Assembly: GCA_036244995.1 (NCBI GenBank)
Contig: BTTF01000055.1
Coordinates: forward strand, 1-14,498
Reading direction: 5' to 3'
Length of the DNA stretch: 14,498 nt
From: BMS3Bbin07 sp036244995
Lineage (GTDB): Bacteria; Nitrospirota; Thermodesulfovibrionia; Thermodesulfovibrionales; JdFR-85
Part shown: positions 1-6,666 of the stretch, piece after piece
How the letters are laid out: each line of letters opens with the position of its first letter
Position numbering within the stretch: the first letter of the stretch is position 1
Position numbers and translations under genes: made by a program
The notes under the pieces: generated by a model
The model's database searches: none
What the model saw: only the letters and a program-made list of their open reading frames with translations
What the model was told of the DNA's origin: nothing

Positions 1-239
1 TCCCCCCTGTCTAATGTTGGCATAAGAAGTTCAACATCACTTTTGGATTTAACCGCTCCAACGTTTATCCACTTGCAATGTTTGATGCTCTTAACATCTG
101 CCTTTTTATATTCAAACAGTTCCCTTGATACTTCCTCAGGAATAAGGATTTCACCAACAATCTGATGAAATAGTTCAAGTTTGCCTATCCTGGAGAAAGA
201 TATAATAGGAGTAGCATCAGAAACAATCAGCTTTTTCAA
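1..239 (-). CDS. DUF3368 PIN-like toxin, N-terminal part (runs off window)
   Basis: This is the first 79 codons of a probable ribonuclease toxin; the rest lies left of base 1. The product begins MKKLIVSDATPIISFSRIGK, which fits the PIN-fold family DUF3368: the first acidic residue is D8 in SDATP, a second is E40 in PEEVSREL, and the visible part ends in LDRG followed by GA-, where the family normally has the third acidic residue (LxxGE). I read the start as TTG at 239, because it keeps the canonical N-terminus and overlaps the antitoxin stop as TTGA. A GGAGAG lies 8 bases upstream (248-253), inside the antitoxin gene, so translation is probably coupled. From family knowledge, such proteins are paired with UPF0175 antitoxins and are presumed RNases; activity cannot be judged because the C-terminal half is missing. 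Confidence 0.8.
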   Translation of the reverse strand, partial: MKKLIVSDATPIISFSRIGKLELFHQIVGEILIPEEVSRELFEYKKADVKSIKHCKWINVGAVKSKSDVELLMPTLDRG

Positions 240-517
240 CTGATTAACTCTCCAAGTCTCTTGACTCCTTCAAGTTCTTCCCCAACAGCACTTTCATCAT
301 AGTCAAAAAGAACAACCCCTTCAGAAACAAGAAAGTCCATAAAGTCAAACCTGTTCATACCGGCAAGCTTAGCAGCCTTGCCCATAGACAAACGCTTCTT
401 TTTAAAATACTGAAGTGCCAGGAACCGTCTCATATCAAGTTCCAATCCCTTAACTCCTACTTTCAAAGAGGCTAATACATCTTCAGGCACATTGAAGGTT
501 ATTTTTTCAGTTTTCAT
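236..517 (-). CDS. UPF0175 family antitoxin
   Basis: A 93-residue protein of the UPF0175 family, predicted antitoxin partner of DUF3368 PIN toxins. The N-terminal part (about 1-40) has the family pattern of a short strand, PEDVLASL, then a helix rich in LALQYFKKKRLS. Residues 43-68 (LSMGKAAKLAGMNRFDFMDF and onward) form the conserved helix-turn-helix-like segment, followed by the typical acidic tail starting FDYDE. The length is normal for the family. The ATG at 517 has a strong GGAGG at 522-526, 4 bases upstream. The stop overlaps the toxin start by 4 bases, so the two form one transcription unit with the antitoxin first. A 12-base perfect palindrome just upstream is a candidate autoregulatory operator. 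Family assignment is firm; antitoxin function is inferred from family and context. Confidence 0.88.
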   Translation of the reverse strand: MKTEKITFNVPEDVLASLKVGVKGLELDMRRFLALQYFKKKRLSMGKAAKLAGMNRFDFMDFLVSEGVVLFDYDESAVGEELEGVKRLGELIS

Positions 518-533
518 AACACCTCCACTGGTA

Positions 534-545
534 TAATGTACATTA
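534..545. promoter_or_regulatory. Perfect 12-bp palindrome, candidate operator of the toxin-antitoxin pair
   Basis: TAATGTACATTA is identical to its reverse complement and lies 8 bases upstream of the antitoxin Shine-Dalgarno sequence. Antitoxins with helix-turn-helix regions commonly bind palindromes in their own promoter, so this is a plausible autorepression site. I could not identify a convincing -35/-10 pair around it, so the exact promoter is undefined. Confidence 0.4.
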
Positions 546-919
546 AGTTTGCTTGCTCCGATTTCTAAATAGTGTCTGTAGTATATAGTCGAACAGTTGT
601 TGTTTTTCCGTCATTCCAGCTCCTGTTCTCCACAGTATTACGAAGGATGAACGTTCGGAACCGTTTTTTTAAGAGGGATTCCCGACTCGCTCCACTTGCG
701 GGAACGACAAATAACCATAGTGTATACACAGACTCTACTTAGCATTATACCACAAAAAAAAGGAATCCCGGCATGACTTTTGGAAAAAGAGATGGCTTTT
801 AAAGAAGAATATCCAGTCCTCACCATTTAAGGACCTAAAACACGAAGGCAATCAGCGTCATCCATTAAATACTCAACGTTGCCTTTAAAAAAACACAACC
901 ACCAACAGATCGTCGATTA
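546..919. other. Gene-free spacer with repeat-like inverted sequences
   Basis: No ORF here has coding character; the one long enough to translate (638-826, minus) resembles no family and has no Shine-Dalgarno sequence. What can be seen: TTCCCG/CGGGAA forming a stem across roughly 679-702; GGGATTCC at 675-682 matched by GGAATCCC at 762-769 in inverted orientation, each next to a homopolymer T or A tract; a GTGTATACAC palindrome at 720-729 midway; and AAGGCAA at 845-851 matched by TTGCCTT at 879-885. The layout resembles a small dispersed intergenic repeat or decayed miniature element between the end of rnc and the toxin-antitoxin pair. No clean intrinsic terminator for rnc is visible. Confidence 0.4.
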
Positions 920-1630
920 TCAATCATCAATCGTCAATCTTTTAAGTGCCTCATTGGCTGCCTTCATCTGCGCCTCTTTCTTGCTCTTCCCCTTGCCACT
1001 GCCCATGCATTTCCCCCCTATCAGTACCTCCACGGTAAAGGTCTTGTTGTGTTCTTCCCCCTCCTCCTTCACTACCCTGTACTCAGGTAAGGAGCTATAA
1101 ATGTCCTGGGTGAGTTCCTGGAGCTCTGTCTTGTAATCATGCGACTTCCGTGTTTTAATCGTATTTTCTATCTTTTTTCCGATTATATGGAGTATTACCT
1201 TCCCGGCAACATAATAATCACTGTCAATAAAGACAGCTCCCACAACTGCCTCCAGGGCATCGGCAAGAATATTCTCTTTATCCCGTCCCCCTGAGGTTTC
1301 CTCACCCTTTCCAAGCCTCAGCACCATGCCGAGCTCTAATCCGCGTGCTGCCTCGGACAGGACAGGCCTTGAGACAAGAAAAGACTTGAGCTTTGCCATA
1401 TCGGATTCCGAAAGTATGGTATCTACCCTGAAGAGTTCTTCAACTACCGAGAGTCCCAGTACTGCATCTCCAAGAAACTCAAGCCTTTCATTATATCCGG
1501 GTGCTTCATCAGGGTGCTCATTTGAGAAGGAACTGTGCGTTACAGCCTCAATGAGCAAAGAGGGGTCTCGAAAAGTATAATCAAGGGCAGACTCAAGCTT
1601 CTTCAAACTTTTTGAAAAGGAGACAGGCAT
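920..1630 (-). CDS. rnc: Ribonuclease III
   Basis: Endoribonuclease that cuts double-stranded RNA, needed for rRNA precursor processing and some mRNA turnover; acts as a cytoplasmic homodimer with Mg2+. With the start chosen here the protein has 236 residues, close to the usual 220-240. The catalytic domain carries the signature NERLEFLGDAVL at 47-58 (E48, E51, D55) and the second acidic pair in ILADALEAVVGAVF (D124, E127). The double-stranded-RNA-binding domain spans about 163-233, ending in GKGKSKKEAQMKAANEAL. The ATG at 1630 has GGTGGA 4 bases upstream (1635-1640) and overlaps fabF by 38 bases. In-frame ATGs at 1666 and 1714 would lengthen the overlap and lack a good ribosome site. It is the last gene of the fab cluster, a common arrangement in bacteria. 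The final codons lie in a threefold TCAATCN repeat (920-940 on the plus strand). Confidence 0.95.
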   Translation of the reverse strand: MPVSFSKSLKKLESALDYTFRDPSLLIEAVTHSSFSNEHPDEAPGYNERLEFLGDAVLGLSVVEELFRVDTILSESDMAKLKSFLVSRPVLSEAARGLELGMVLRLGKGEETSGGRDKENILADALEAVVGAVFIDSDYYVAGKVILHIIGKKIENTIKTRKSHDYKTELQELTQDIYSSLPEYRVVKEEGEEHNKTFTVEVLIGGKCMGSGKGKSKKEAQMKAANEALKRLTIDD

Positions 1631-2840
1631 TTGTTCCACCGAATCCAAAAGAATTTGAAAGTGCATAATTAACGGTTCTTTCACGATAAGACTGAGTAAC
1701 GTAATCGAGGTCACACTGCGGGTCCGGGTTTTGGAAGTTTATTGTCGGAGGAACTATGTTTTTTAAAACGCTGAGCGCACTTACAGCCGCCTCCACACCT
1801 CCGGCAGCGCCCAGTAGATGGCCTGTCATGGACTTGGTGGAACTTACAGCCAGCTCGTATGCGTGCTGGCCAAAGACCGTTTTTATGGCCTCTGTCTCAA
1901 CTTCATCATTGGATTTCGTGGAAGTTCCATGGGCATTTATATAGTCCACCGCATCAGGTGAAACCCCGGCATCCTTAAGGGTTATTGTCATGCATCTCAC
2001 CGCCCCTTCACCTCCCGGGGCAGGGGATGTAATATGATAGGCGTCTCCGGTCATACCGTATCCGACTACCTCAGCGTATATCCTTGCTCCCCGGTCGATT
2101 GCACTCTCAAGGCTTTCAAGGATCACAATCCCGGATCCCTCGCCCATGACAAAACCGTCCCTGTCAAGGTCAAAGGGCCTGCTTGCCTTTTCTGGCTCGT
2201 CATTCCTCCTTGAGAGCGCCTTCATAACGGCAAAACCAACCATTCCAAGCGGTGCTATCACTGCCTCCGTACCCCCGGCAATCATGGCATCAGCTTCTCC
2301 GCGCTGGATAATCCTGAAGGCATCACCTATTGCATGGGTGCCTGTTGCACATGCCGTACAAACAGCAGAATTAGGACCCTTGGCGCCAAATCTCATGGAG
2401 ACCCTGCCGGCAGCAAGGTTTATGATTAACATCGGAATGAAAAAAGGTGTTACCCGCTTGTATCCCTTCTCAAGCAAGGCCTGGTGATAATGCTCAATTG
2501 CAGGTAATCCTCCAATGCCGGAGCCGACAACAACACCGACCCTCTCGGCATTGGCCCCGGTAATCCTGAGCCCCGAGTCATCCATAGCCATCTGTGCGGC
2601 TGCAATTGCAAAATGGATAAAACGGTCCATCTTTTTGATCTCTTTCTTCTCTATATAATCAGCCGGGTCAAAACCCTTTACCTCTCCTGCAATATGCACC
2701 GGGAGAGGAGTAGAGTCAAAAGACGTAATAGTCCCTATCCCCGACTTGCCTTTCAGCATGGCAGTCCAGTTTTCTTCCACCCCGAGACCAAGGGGAGTTA
2801 TGAGACCAAGACCTGTTATAACAACCCTTCGGAGATTCAT
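1593..2840 (-). CDS. fabF: 3-oxoacyl-ACP synthase II (KAS II)
   Basis: Condensing enzyme of type II fatty-acid synthesis: joins malonyl-ACP to a growing acyl-ACP, releasing CO2. The 415 residues match the family length. The thiolase fold begins RRVVITGLGLITPLG. The nucleophile is C164 in CTACATGTHAIG; the two catalytic histidines are H304 (NAHGTST) and H341 (MTGHLLGAAG), with K336 in SSTKSMTGH. The C-terminal SNSFGFGGTNACLLF loop is intact, so the enzyme should be active. The ATG at 2840 directly follows the acpP stop (TAA then ATG, no gap) with only a weak AGG upstream, so translation is likely coupled to acpP. Its 3' end overlaps rnc. FabF and FabB are hard to separate by sequence; the ACP neighbour and length favour FabF. 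Confidence 0.97.
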   Translation of the reverse strand: MNLRRVVITGLGLITPLGLGVEENWTAMLKGKSGIGTITSFDSTPLPVHIAGEVKGFDPADYIEKKEIKKMDRFIHFAIAAAQMAMDDSGLRITGANAERVGVVVGSGIGGLPAIEHYHQALLEKGYKRVTPFFIPMLIINLAAGRVSMRFGAKGPNSAVCTACATGTHAIGDAFRIIQRGEADAMIAGGTEAVIAPLGMVGFAVMKALSRRNDEPEKASRPFDLDRDGFVMGEGSGIVILESLESAIDRGARIYAEVVGYGMTGDAYHITSPAPGGEGAVRCMTITLKDAGVSPDAVDYINAHGTSTKSNDEVETEAIKTVFGQHAYELAVSSTKSMTGHLLGAAGGVEAAVSALSVLKNIVPPTINFQNPDPQCDLDYVTQSYRERTVNYALSNSFGFGGTNACLLFKKFEEA

Positions 2841-3074
2841 TTATGCCTGGCTCTTGTTCTTTATATACTCTACGGCATCCTGGACCTTCAGAATTTTCTC
2901 TGCGTCTTCATCGGGTATCTCAATCCCGAATGTCTCCTCAAACGCCATTACGAGTTCTACAGTATCAAGAGAGTCAGCCCCCAAGTCTTCCACAAACGAT
3001 GCCGCCGGTGTTACCTGAGCAAGATCAACACCAAGCTGGTTTGCTATAAGTTCCTTTACTTTCTCCTCTACCAT
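2841..3074 (-). CDS. acpP: Acyl carrier protein
   Basis: Small acidic four-helix protein carrying acyl chains on a phosphopantetheine arm; its partners include FabG and FabF encoded on either side. The protein has 77 residues, as usual. The attachment serine is S35 in LGADSLDTVELVMAFEE, the canonical DSL motif. I use the ATG at 3074, which has GGAGG at 3082-3086, 7 bases upstream; an open frame extends further but would add an un-ACP-like leader of 31 residues. The stop codon abuts the fabF start. The 120-base gap to fabG contains stem-loops, which may allow acpP to be expressed differently from fabG. Confidence 0.97.
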   Translation of the reverse strand: MVEEKVKELIANQLGVDLAQVTPAASFVEDLGADSLDTVELVMAFEETFGIEIPDEDAEKILKVQDAVEYIKNKSQA

Positions 3075-3101
3075 CTCACGACCTCCAGAATATAAAATTA
3101 A

Positions 3102-3128
3102 GAACCGAACCTCATTTCTCTTCGGTTC
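3102..3128 (-). promoter_or_regulatory. Stem-loop in the acpP leader
   Basis: GAACCGAA and TTCGGTTC form a perfect 8-bp stem with an 11-base loop. On the minus (transcribed) strand the 3' arm is followed by TTAATTTTATATTC and then the acpP ribosome site about 15 bases later. It could be an attenuator, an RNA processing site or an mRNA-stabilising structure. The tail is not a pure T run, so a strong terminator is unlikely. Confidence 0.45.
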
Positions 3129-3167
3129 ACGACTTATCCAGGCACAAAGCACCTGATATAAACACAA

Positions 3168-3188
3168 AAACCGGACATCAGTCGGTTT
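3168..3188 (-). terminator. Weak terminator-like hairpin just after fabG
   Basis: On the minus strand AAACCG and CGGTTT pair around a 9-base loop, followed immediately by a T-rich run (TTGTGTTTAT), starting 6 bases past the fabG stop. The stem is short (6 bp), so at most partial termination is expected, which would reduce read-through from fabG into acpP. Confidence 0.3.
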
Positions 3189-3194
3189 CAGTCA

Positions 3195-3938
3195 TCACAT
3201 ATACATACCGCCGTTTACATGAACCACCTGTCCCGTGATATAGCCGGCATCAGGAGATGACAGGAAGACCACGGCATTGGCAACATCCTGCACAGTCCCC
3301 AATTTTCCTGTTGGTATTGCCTTTTTCATCTCATCCTTTACATTGTCCGGTAGTTTTTCAGTCATTGCAGTCATGATAAACCCCGGGGCCACTGCATTTG
3401 CCGTTATACCCCTGCCGGCATATTCCCTTGCAATAGTCTTGGTTAACCCGACAATTCCGGCCTTTGAGGCAGAATAATTGGCCTGACCGGGATTGCCCGT
3501 GAATGCAACAACCGATGCAATATTGACAATCCTGCCGTAACGCCTCTTTGACATTATCTTTACCGCTTCTTTTGAACACAGAAAAACACTTTTAAGATTA
3601 ACGTCTATCACACTGTCCCAGTCTTCTTCCTTCATCCTCAGCAATAAGGCGTCACGGGTAATACCTGCATTGTTGACGACAATATCCATACCCCCGAACT
3701 CCTTTACCACGGTGCTGAACATATCCTTGACACTATCTGCATTTGACACATCAGCAGTTACAGGGATTGCCCTTACACCCATACTGACAAGGCCCTCTGC
3801 AACTGCTCCGGCATCATCAGCGCTAAGGTCAACAACTGCAATATTAACACCGAGGGTTGCAAGGCTTTCAGCTATAGCCTGACCAATGCCCCTGCCTGCC
3901 CCGGTAACTACGGCCACCTGTCCCTTAAAATCCATCAT
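3195..3938 (-). CDS. fabG: 3-oxoacyl-ACP reductase (NADPH)
   Basis: Short-chain dehydrogenase that reduces 3-oxoacyl-ACP to 3-hydroxyacyl-ACP, the first reductive step of each elongation round. The 247 residues show the Rossmann motif TGAGRGIG (12-19), NNAG (89-92), and the catalytic set N114, S142, Y155 and K159 (YSASK). The C-terminus VNGGMYM is typical of FabG. Two ATGs stand in tandem (3938 and 3935). The Shine-Dalgarno AAAAGGGGG (3941-3949) is only 2 bases from the first but 5 from the second, so initiation may really be at 3935, giving 246 residues. It is the first gene of the cluster, with its own promoter candidate about 180 bases upstream, and it is followed by acpP, fabF and rnc. 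Confidence 0.96.
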   Translation of the reverse strand: MMDFKGQVAVVTGAGRGIGQAIAESLATLGVNIAVVDLSADDAGAVAEGLVSMGVRAIPVTADVSNADSVKDMFSTVVKEFGGMDIVVNNAGITRDALLLRMKEEDWDSVIDVNLKSVFLCSKEAVKIMSKRRYGRIVNIASVVAFTGNPGQANYSASKAGIVGLTKTIAREYAGRGITANAVAPGFIMTAMTEKLPDNVKDEMKKAIPTGKLGTVQDVANAVVFLSSPDAGYITGQVVHVNGGMYM

Positions 3939-4110
3939 CTCCCCCTTTTATAGCAAGCAGATATCCGGGGCTCCCGGGATTAACCCCTGCCCCGCTTATT
4001 TGTCTTCTTCACCCGGCACCCATTTTAACAGACTTCAGCTATCTTTTCCAAGCCCTGCTACAACTCATTGTTAACCAATACATATCCCGGTTTTGTTTTT
4101 CGTGACGTGT

Positions 4111-4140
4111 AGTATACTCCAAATCCCTGTAAAATAACAA
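4111..4140 (-). promoter_or_regulatory. Candidate sigma-70 promoter for fabG-acpP-fabF-rnc
   Basis: On the minus strand TTGTTA (4135-4140) is separated by 18 bases from TATACT (4111-4116). Transcription from here would give a leader of about 165 bases before fabG. A CCGGG/CCCGG stem with a 3-base loop lies in that leader at 3965-3977. No known operator was recognised. Confidence 0.4.
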
Positions 4141-4160
4141 AAAACCAAACAGGGCCCTTC

Positions 4161-4190
4161 TTGACATAATATCCGCATTAAATCTTAATA
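4161..4190 (+). promoter_or_regulatory. Candidate promoter abutting the HD-domain gene
   Basis: A consensus TTGACA at 4161-4166 is followed, after 18 bases, by TTAATA (4185-4190). The predicted transcription start falls at about 4197, the first base of the ATG, implying a leaderless transcript. A TATAAT at 4193-4198 overlaps the start codon but is too far (26 bases) from TTGACA to pair with it. Confidence 0.5.
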
Positions 4191-4196
4191 TATATA

Positions 4197-4949
4197 ATGA
4201 CCGGTGATTTTTATACTCCTTTAAGAACAAGGGCCTCAGAGATGGCAGCCTCCCAGGGAACACCTTCCTTCTACAGGGTTTTTAAAAGAGAGCTTCAGGA
4301 ATCCCTTCGACGGTTGCAGGAACATGTAATACTGAAACAATGTGTAAGCCATATAGGTATTGTCCAGGAAGGTATGGGGCACGGTTACAAGCATTCAAGG
4401 GCCGTTGCCGTAGATGCCGGGGCCCTCGTGATGATAGAGGGGAAAAGGATGGTTATATCTGAGGATATAATCGAAAAACTTATTGTTGCCGCACATATTT
4501 CAGGGCTCCTCCACGACATAAAACGGGGTAATGAAAACCATGCCGTAGCCGGCAGCGAGGAAGCCGGGCGGATACTGGTCTGCTCCGGTATTGACAGCAG
4601 GTTCAAGCGGTACATTGCCGGGGCCATAAGAAACCATGAGGCCTTCAAGACAGTTGTGCCTCCGGAGGATGAGTATGGAGAATTGATAAGCAATGTCCTC
4701 TACGATGCAGACAAATTCAGGTGGGGACAGGAAAACTTCACGAAGACCGTCTGGGACATGCTTGAGTTCGGCAATATCTCTCCCGAGGTATTTCTCGAAA
4801 ATTACAGGAAAGGTATCGAGTATATTGAACGCATAAAAGAGACATTCAGGACAAAGACGGGAAAGAGATACGGCCCCGAGATAATTGATATGGGGCTTGA
4901 GATCGGCAAGGTAATATATTCCGAGTTAAAGAAAACCCTCGGCAGGTAG
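4197..4949 (+). CDS. HD-domain phosphohydrolase, function unknown
   Basis: A 250-residue protein with an HD-type metal-dependent phosphohydrolase domain. Visible metal-ligand candidates in order: H66 in GHGYKHSRAV, the doublet H106-D107 in GLLHDIKR, H115 or H147 in the following helices (AGAIRNHEA), and D170/D172 in LYDADKFRW. The substrate cannot be told; such enzymes act on nucleotides, cyclic nucleotides or alarmone-like compounds. No signal peptide or membrane segment. Two starts compete: ATG 4197 sits where transcription would begin (leaderless), while ATG 4242 (235 residues) has AAGGG 8 bases upstream. I keep the longer form but am unsure. The gene is divergent from fabG and converges on the next gene with a single base between stop codons, so there is no room for a separate terminator. 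Confidence 0.8.
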   Translation: MTGDFYTPLRTRASEMAASQGTPSFYRVFKRELQESLRRLQEHVILKQCVSHIGIVQEGMGHGYKHSRAVAVDAGALVMIEGKRMVISEDIIEKLIVAAHISGLLHDIKRGNENHAVAGSEEAGRILVCSGIDSRFKRYIAGAIRNHEAFKTVVPPEDEYGELISNVLYDADKFRWGQENFTKTVWDMLEFGNISPEVFLENYRKGIEYIERIKETFRTKTGKRYGPEIIDMGLEIGKVIYSELKKTLGR

Positions 4950-4950
4950 G

Positions 4951-5730
4951 CTATGCCTCTTCCCTCCTTGGGTATACATACTCACCAAACAGGACACCCT
5001 TCAGCCATTTATGTGCAAATTTCAGCAGCTCCACCTCGTCTTCCCTTATCATCTGTATCGTTACCTCATCGACCTCATAGAGGTCAAGGAACCTGCTCTC
5101 AAAGACAAAGTTTCTGAAGCTGTCTGTATCAAAACTGCCCAGCATGTACAATCTCTGACTCTTTTCATCAGGTTCCACACCACCGGCAAGGAGTTTTTTA
5201 TTTAGAACAATTTCGAACCAGTCCTTGTTGATAAAATCGTATCGATCTATCTCCTGGGACTCTCTCCACTGACGAACCGTCCATTCCTTATCCTCTTCAA
5301 ACCCCTTGCAGAAGGGCTCTTTAATCTGGTAATAAAAATCACCGCTCTCTGCTTCAGAGCTTTCCATCGCTCCGAGACCAAGGGGATAGTATCTGCATAT
5401 AAGTGGCCTGTCTGCATAAATATTACAGCCATTTTCGCCAACAAACGGACATTTGCCATCCTCCGTCACATTGAGCAGAAAAAAGGGCAGTTTGGTGCTC
5501 TTCAGGTCAACAATCCGGGCATATAATGAGAGGAACTCAGCCGAAGTAATGCCAAGTTTGTTTTTGATCCTCAACACATCGTAAGGTGTAAGAAATATGG
5601 TTATCTTCCCGCAACATTCCCTGAAACACTCCAGCCCTTTATGACAGGAAAATCTGAACTTGCTGTCCAGGTTCATCCTGACGGGCTCAACAGGGTTTTT
5701 CCCCGGCTGCTTGCTTGCTTCTTCCGTCAT
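4951..5730 (-). CDS. YkgJ/CxxCxxCC-type cysteine cluster protein
   Basis: A 259-residue soluble protein of the YkgJ (zinc/iron-chelating domain, PF03692-like) group. Eight cysteines are placed as in that family: C29, C35, C39, C40 near the N-terminus (SCHKGLECFRECC), then C94 (GKCPF), C102 (NGCNIYADRP), C112 (ICRYYPLG) and C141 (PFCKGF). They probably bind a metal or Fe-S cluster; the biochemical role of the family is not established. The acidic C-terminal half (about 180-259) resembles nothing I recognise. The ATG at 5730 has AAAGGGAG (5738-5745) 7 bases upstream. A TATAAT-like -10 exists at 5794-5799 on this strand but lacks a well-spaced -35. It could instead be transcribed by read-through from the phosphatase gene 96 bases upstream. 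Confidence 0.85.
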   Translation of the reverse strand: MTEEASKQPGKNPVEPVRMNLDSKFRFSCHKGLECFRECCGKITIFLTPYDVLRIKNKLGITSAEFLSLYARIVDLKSTKLPFFLLNVTEDGKCPFVGENGCNIYADRPLICRYYPLGLGAMESSEAESGDFYYQIKEPFCKGFEEDKEWTVRQWRESQEIDRYDFINKDWFEIVLNKKLLAGGVEPDEKSQRLYMLGSFDTDSFRNFVFESRFLDLYEVDEVTIQMIREDEVELLKFAHKWLKGVLFGEYVYPRREEA

Positions 5731-5826
5731 ATTAAAACTCCCTTTCAGACTTTGGTTTAGTGATTAAATATCGAGTGGCAATGTAACGTAATGATTATAA
5801 AAGTAATAATGAATGTCTATGATAGC

Positions 5827-6645
5827 TCATTTATCCTGAAAATTTCCAACCAGCTTCATAATCACCTTACGCCACCCGTCCGGTCCGACACCCTCAGCCC
5901 TGACAAGCCTGGGGATGACGATCCTGCTGTCATAAATACCTCCCGGCTTCTGAACTAACACGGGTATATCCACTGCCTCAAGCATCGGGATGTCATTGGG
6001 GCTGTCACCCATTGCAATAGTCCTTATATCTCCAAACTCTTTCCTGTACAACTCCGTCAGTATCCGTACTGCCTTGCCCTTATTGCTTTCTCCCATAAGA
6101 TGGTAGTGTCTTCCCACTGTAAAGTTCAGTCCAAGTGATAGAACGGCATCCCTGAGCCGCCCCTCATCCGCACCGTCTTCCATAATAAACGGTTCATCAA
6201 ACTCCCTTTCTTTTGATAGTTTTGCCTCCTCCGGGCTCAGCCCGGTAATGGATGCAACCTCCTCCACAGTCATATCCCCAAACCCTTTCACCCTGAACCC
6301 CAGCTCCCTGAGTCTTCCGAGGCCGTCCCTCAGCTCACTGTATCTCTTTCCTAAAGTTATGACACGATATCCGTTGTCCTGCCTGACGCCAACGTCCGGG
6401 GACTTTGTGAAATAACCGGCAGGGATATAAATCCCGCCACCGTTTTCAGAGACAAAAGGGTCTGTATTTGCAAGGCGCTCCCTGTAAAGCTCGATCTCAC
6501 TCCTGGTCTTGCTTGAGCAGAGAACCAGGGGGATTCTTTTCTGTTTTATAACCTCAAGGGCATCGAGTGCCTCTTCAAAAGAACAGTTGTCGTAACTAAG
6601 GAGGGTGCCGTCGAGGTCTGTAAATATAACAATATGCATGTCCAT
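5827..6645 (-). CDS. Mannosyl-3-phosphoglycerate phosphatase family HAD hydrolase
   Basis: A 272-residue HAD-superfamily (type IIB cap) phosphatase most like mannosyl-3-phosphoglycerate phosphatases, which remove phosphate from mannosyl- or glucosyl-3-phosphoglycerate to give the osmolyte sugar-glycerate. Motif I is DLDGTLL with nucleophile D10 and acid D12; motif II is S44 in LCSSKTRSEIE; the family mark FVSENGGGIYIP follows at 64-75; K190 lies in SNKGKAVRIL; motif IV is GDSPNDIPML at 213-222. All catalytic residues are present. The ATG at 6645 has AAGGAG (6653-6658) 7 bases upstream; a second ATG two codons in is less well spaced. It starts 21 bases after the glycerate kinase stop and is surely co-transcribed with it. 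E. coli YedP shows that family members can lack a proven substrate, so the sugar is not known here. Confidence 0.87.
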   Translation of the reverse strand: MDMHIVIFTDLDGTLLSYDNCSFEEALDALEVIKQKRIPLVLCSSKTRSEIELYRERLANTDPFVSENGGGIYIPAGYFTKSPDVGVRQDNGYRVITLGKRYSELRDGLGRLRELGFRVKGFGDMTVEEVASITGLSPEEAKLSKEREFDEPFIMEDGADEGRLRDAVLSLGLNFTVGRHYHLMGESNKGKAVRILTELYRKEFGDIRTIAMGDSPNDIPMLEAVDIPVLVQKPGGIYDSRIVIPRLVRAEGVGPDGWRKVIMKLVGNFQDK

Positions 6646-6666
6646 ATAAAATCTCCTTATCCCGTT

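Noticed and set aside
651..673. Plus-strand intrinsic terminator (imperfect stem then T7)
   Set aside because: The stem is weak and bulged, and no plus-strand gene lies upstream to be terminated.
638..826. 62-codon minus-strand ORF in the rnc to antitoxin spacer
   Set aside because: It runs across the inverted repeats, has no ribosome site and resembles no protein family.
920..940. Threefold TCAATCN tandem repeat as an attachment site
   Set aside because: Too short and inside the rnc 3' end; no integrase or second copy is present.
2613..3095. 160-codon plus-strand ORF opposite fabF and acpP
   Set aside because: It lies antisense to two certain genes; its length comes from their codon bias, and the translation looks random.
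3939..4104. Riboswitch in the fabG leader
   Set aside because: The leader is long and has one short GC hairpin, but no known riboswitch core was recognised.
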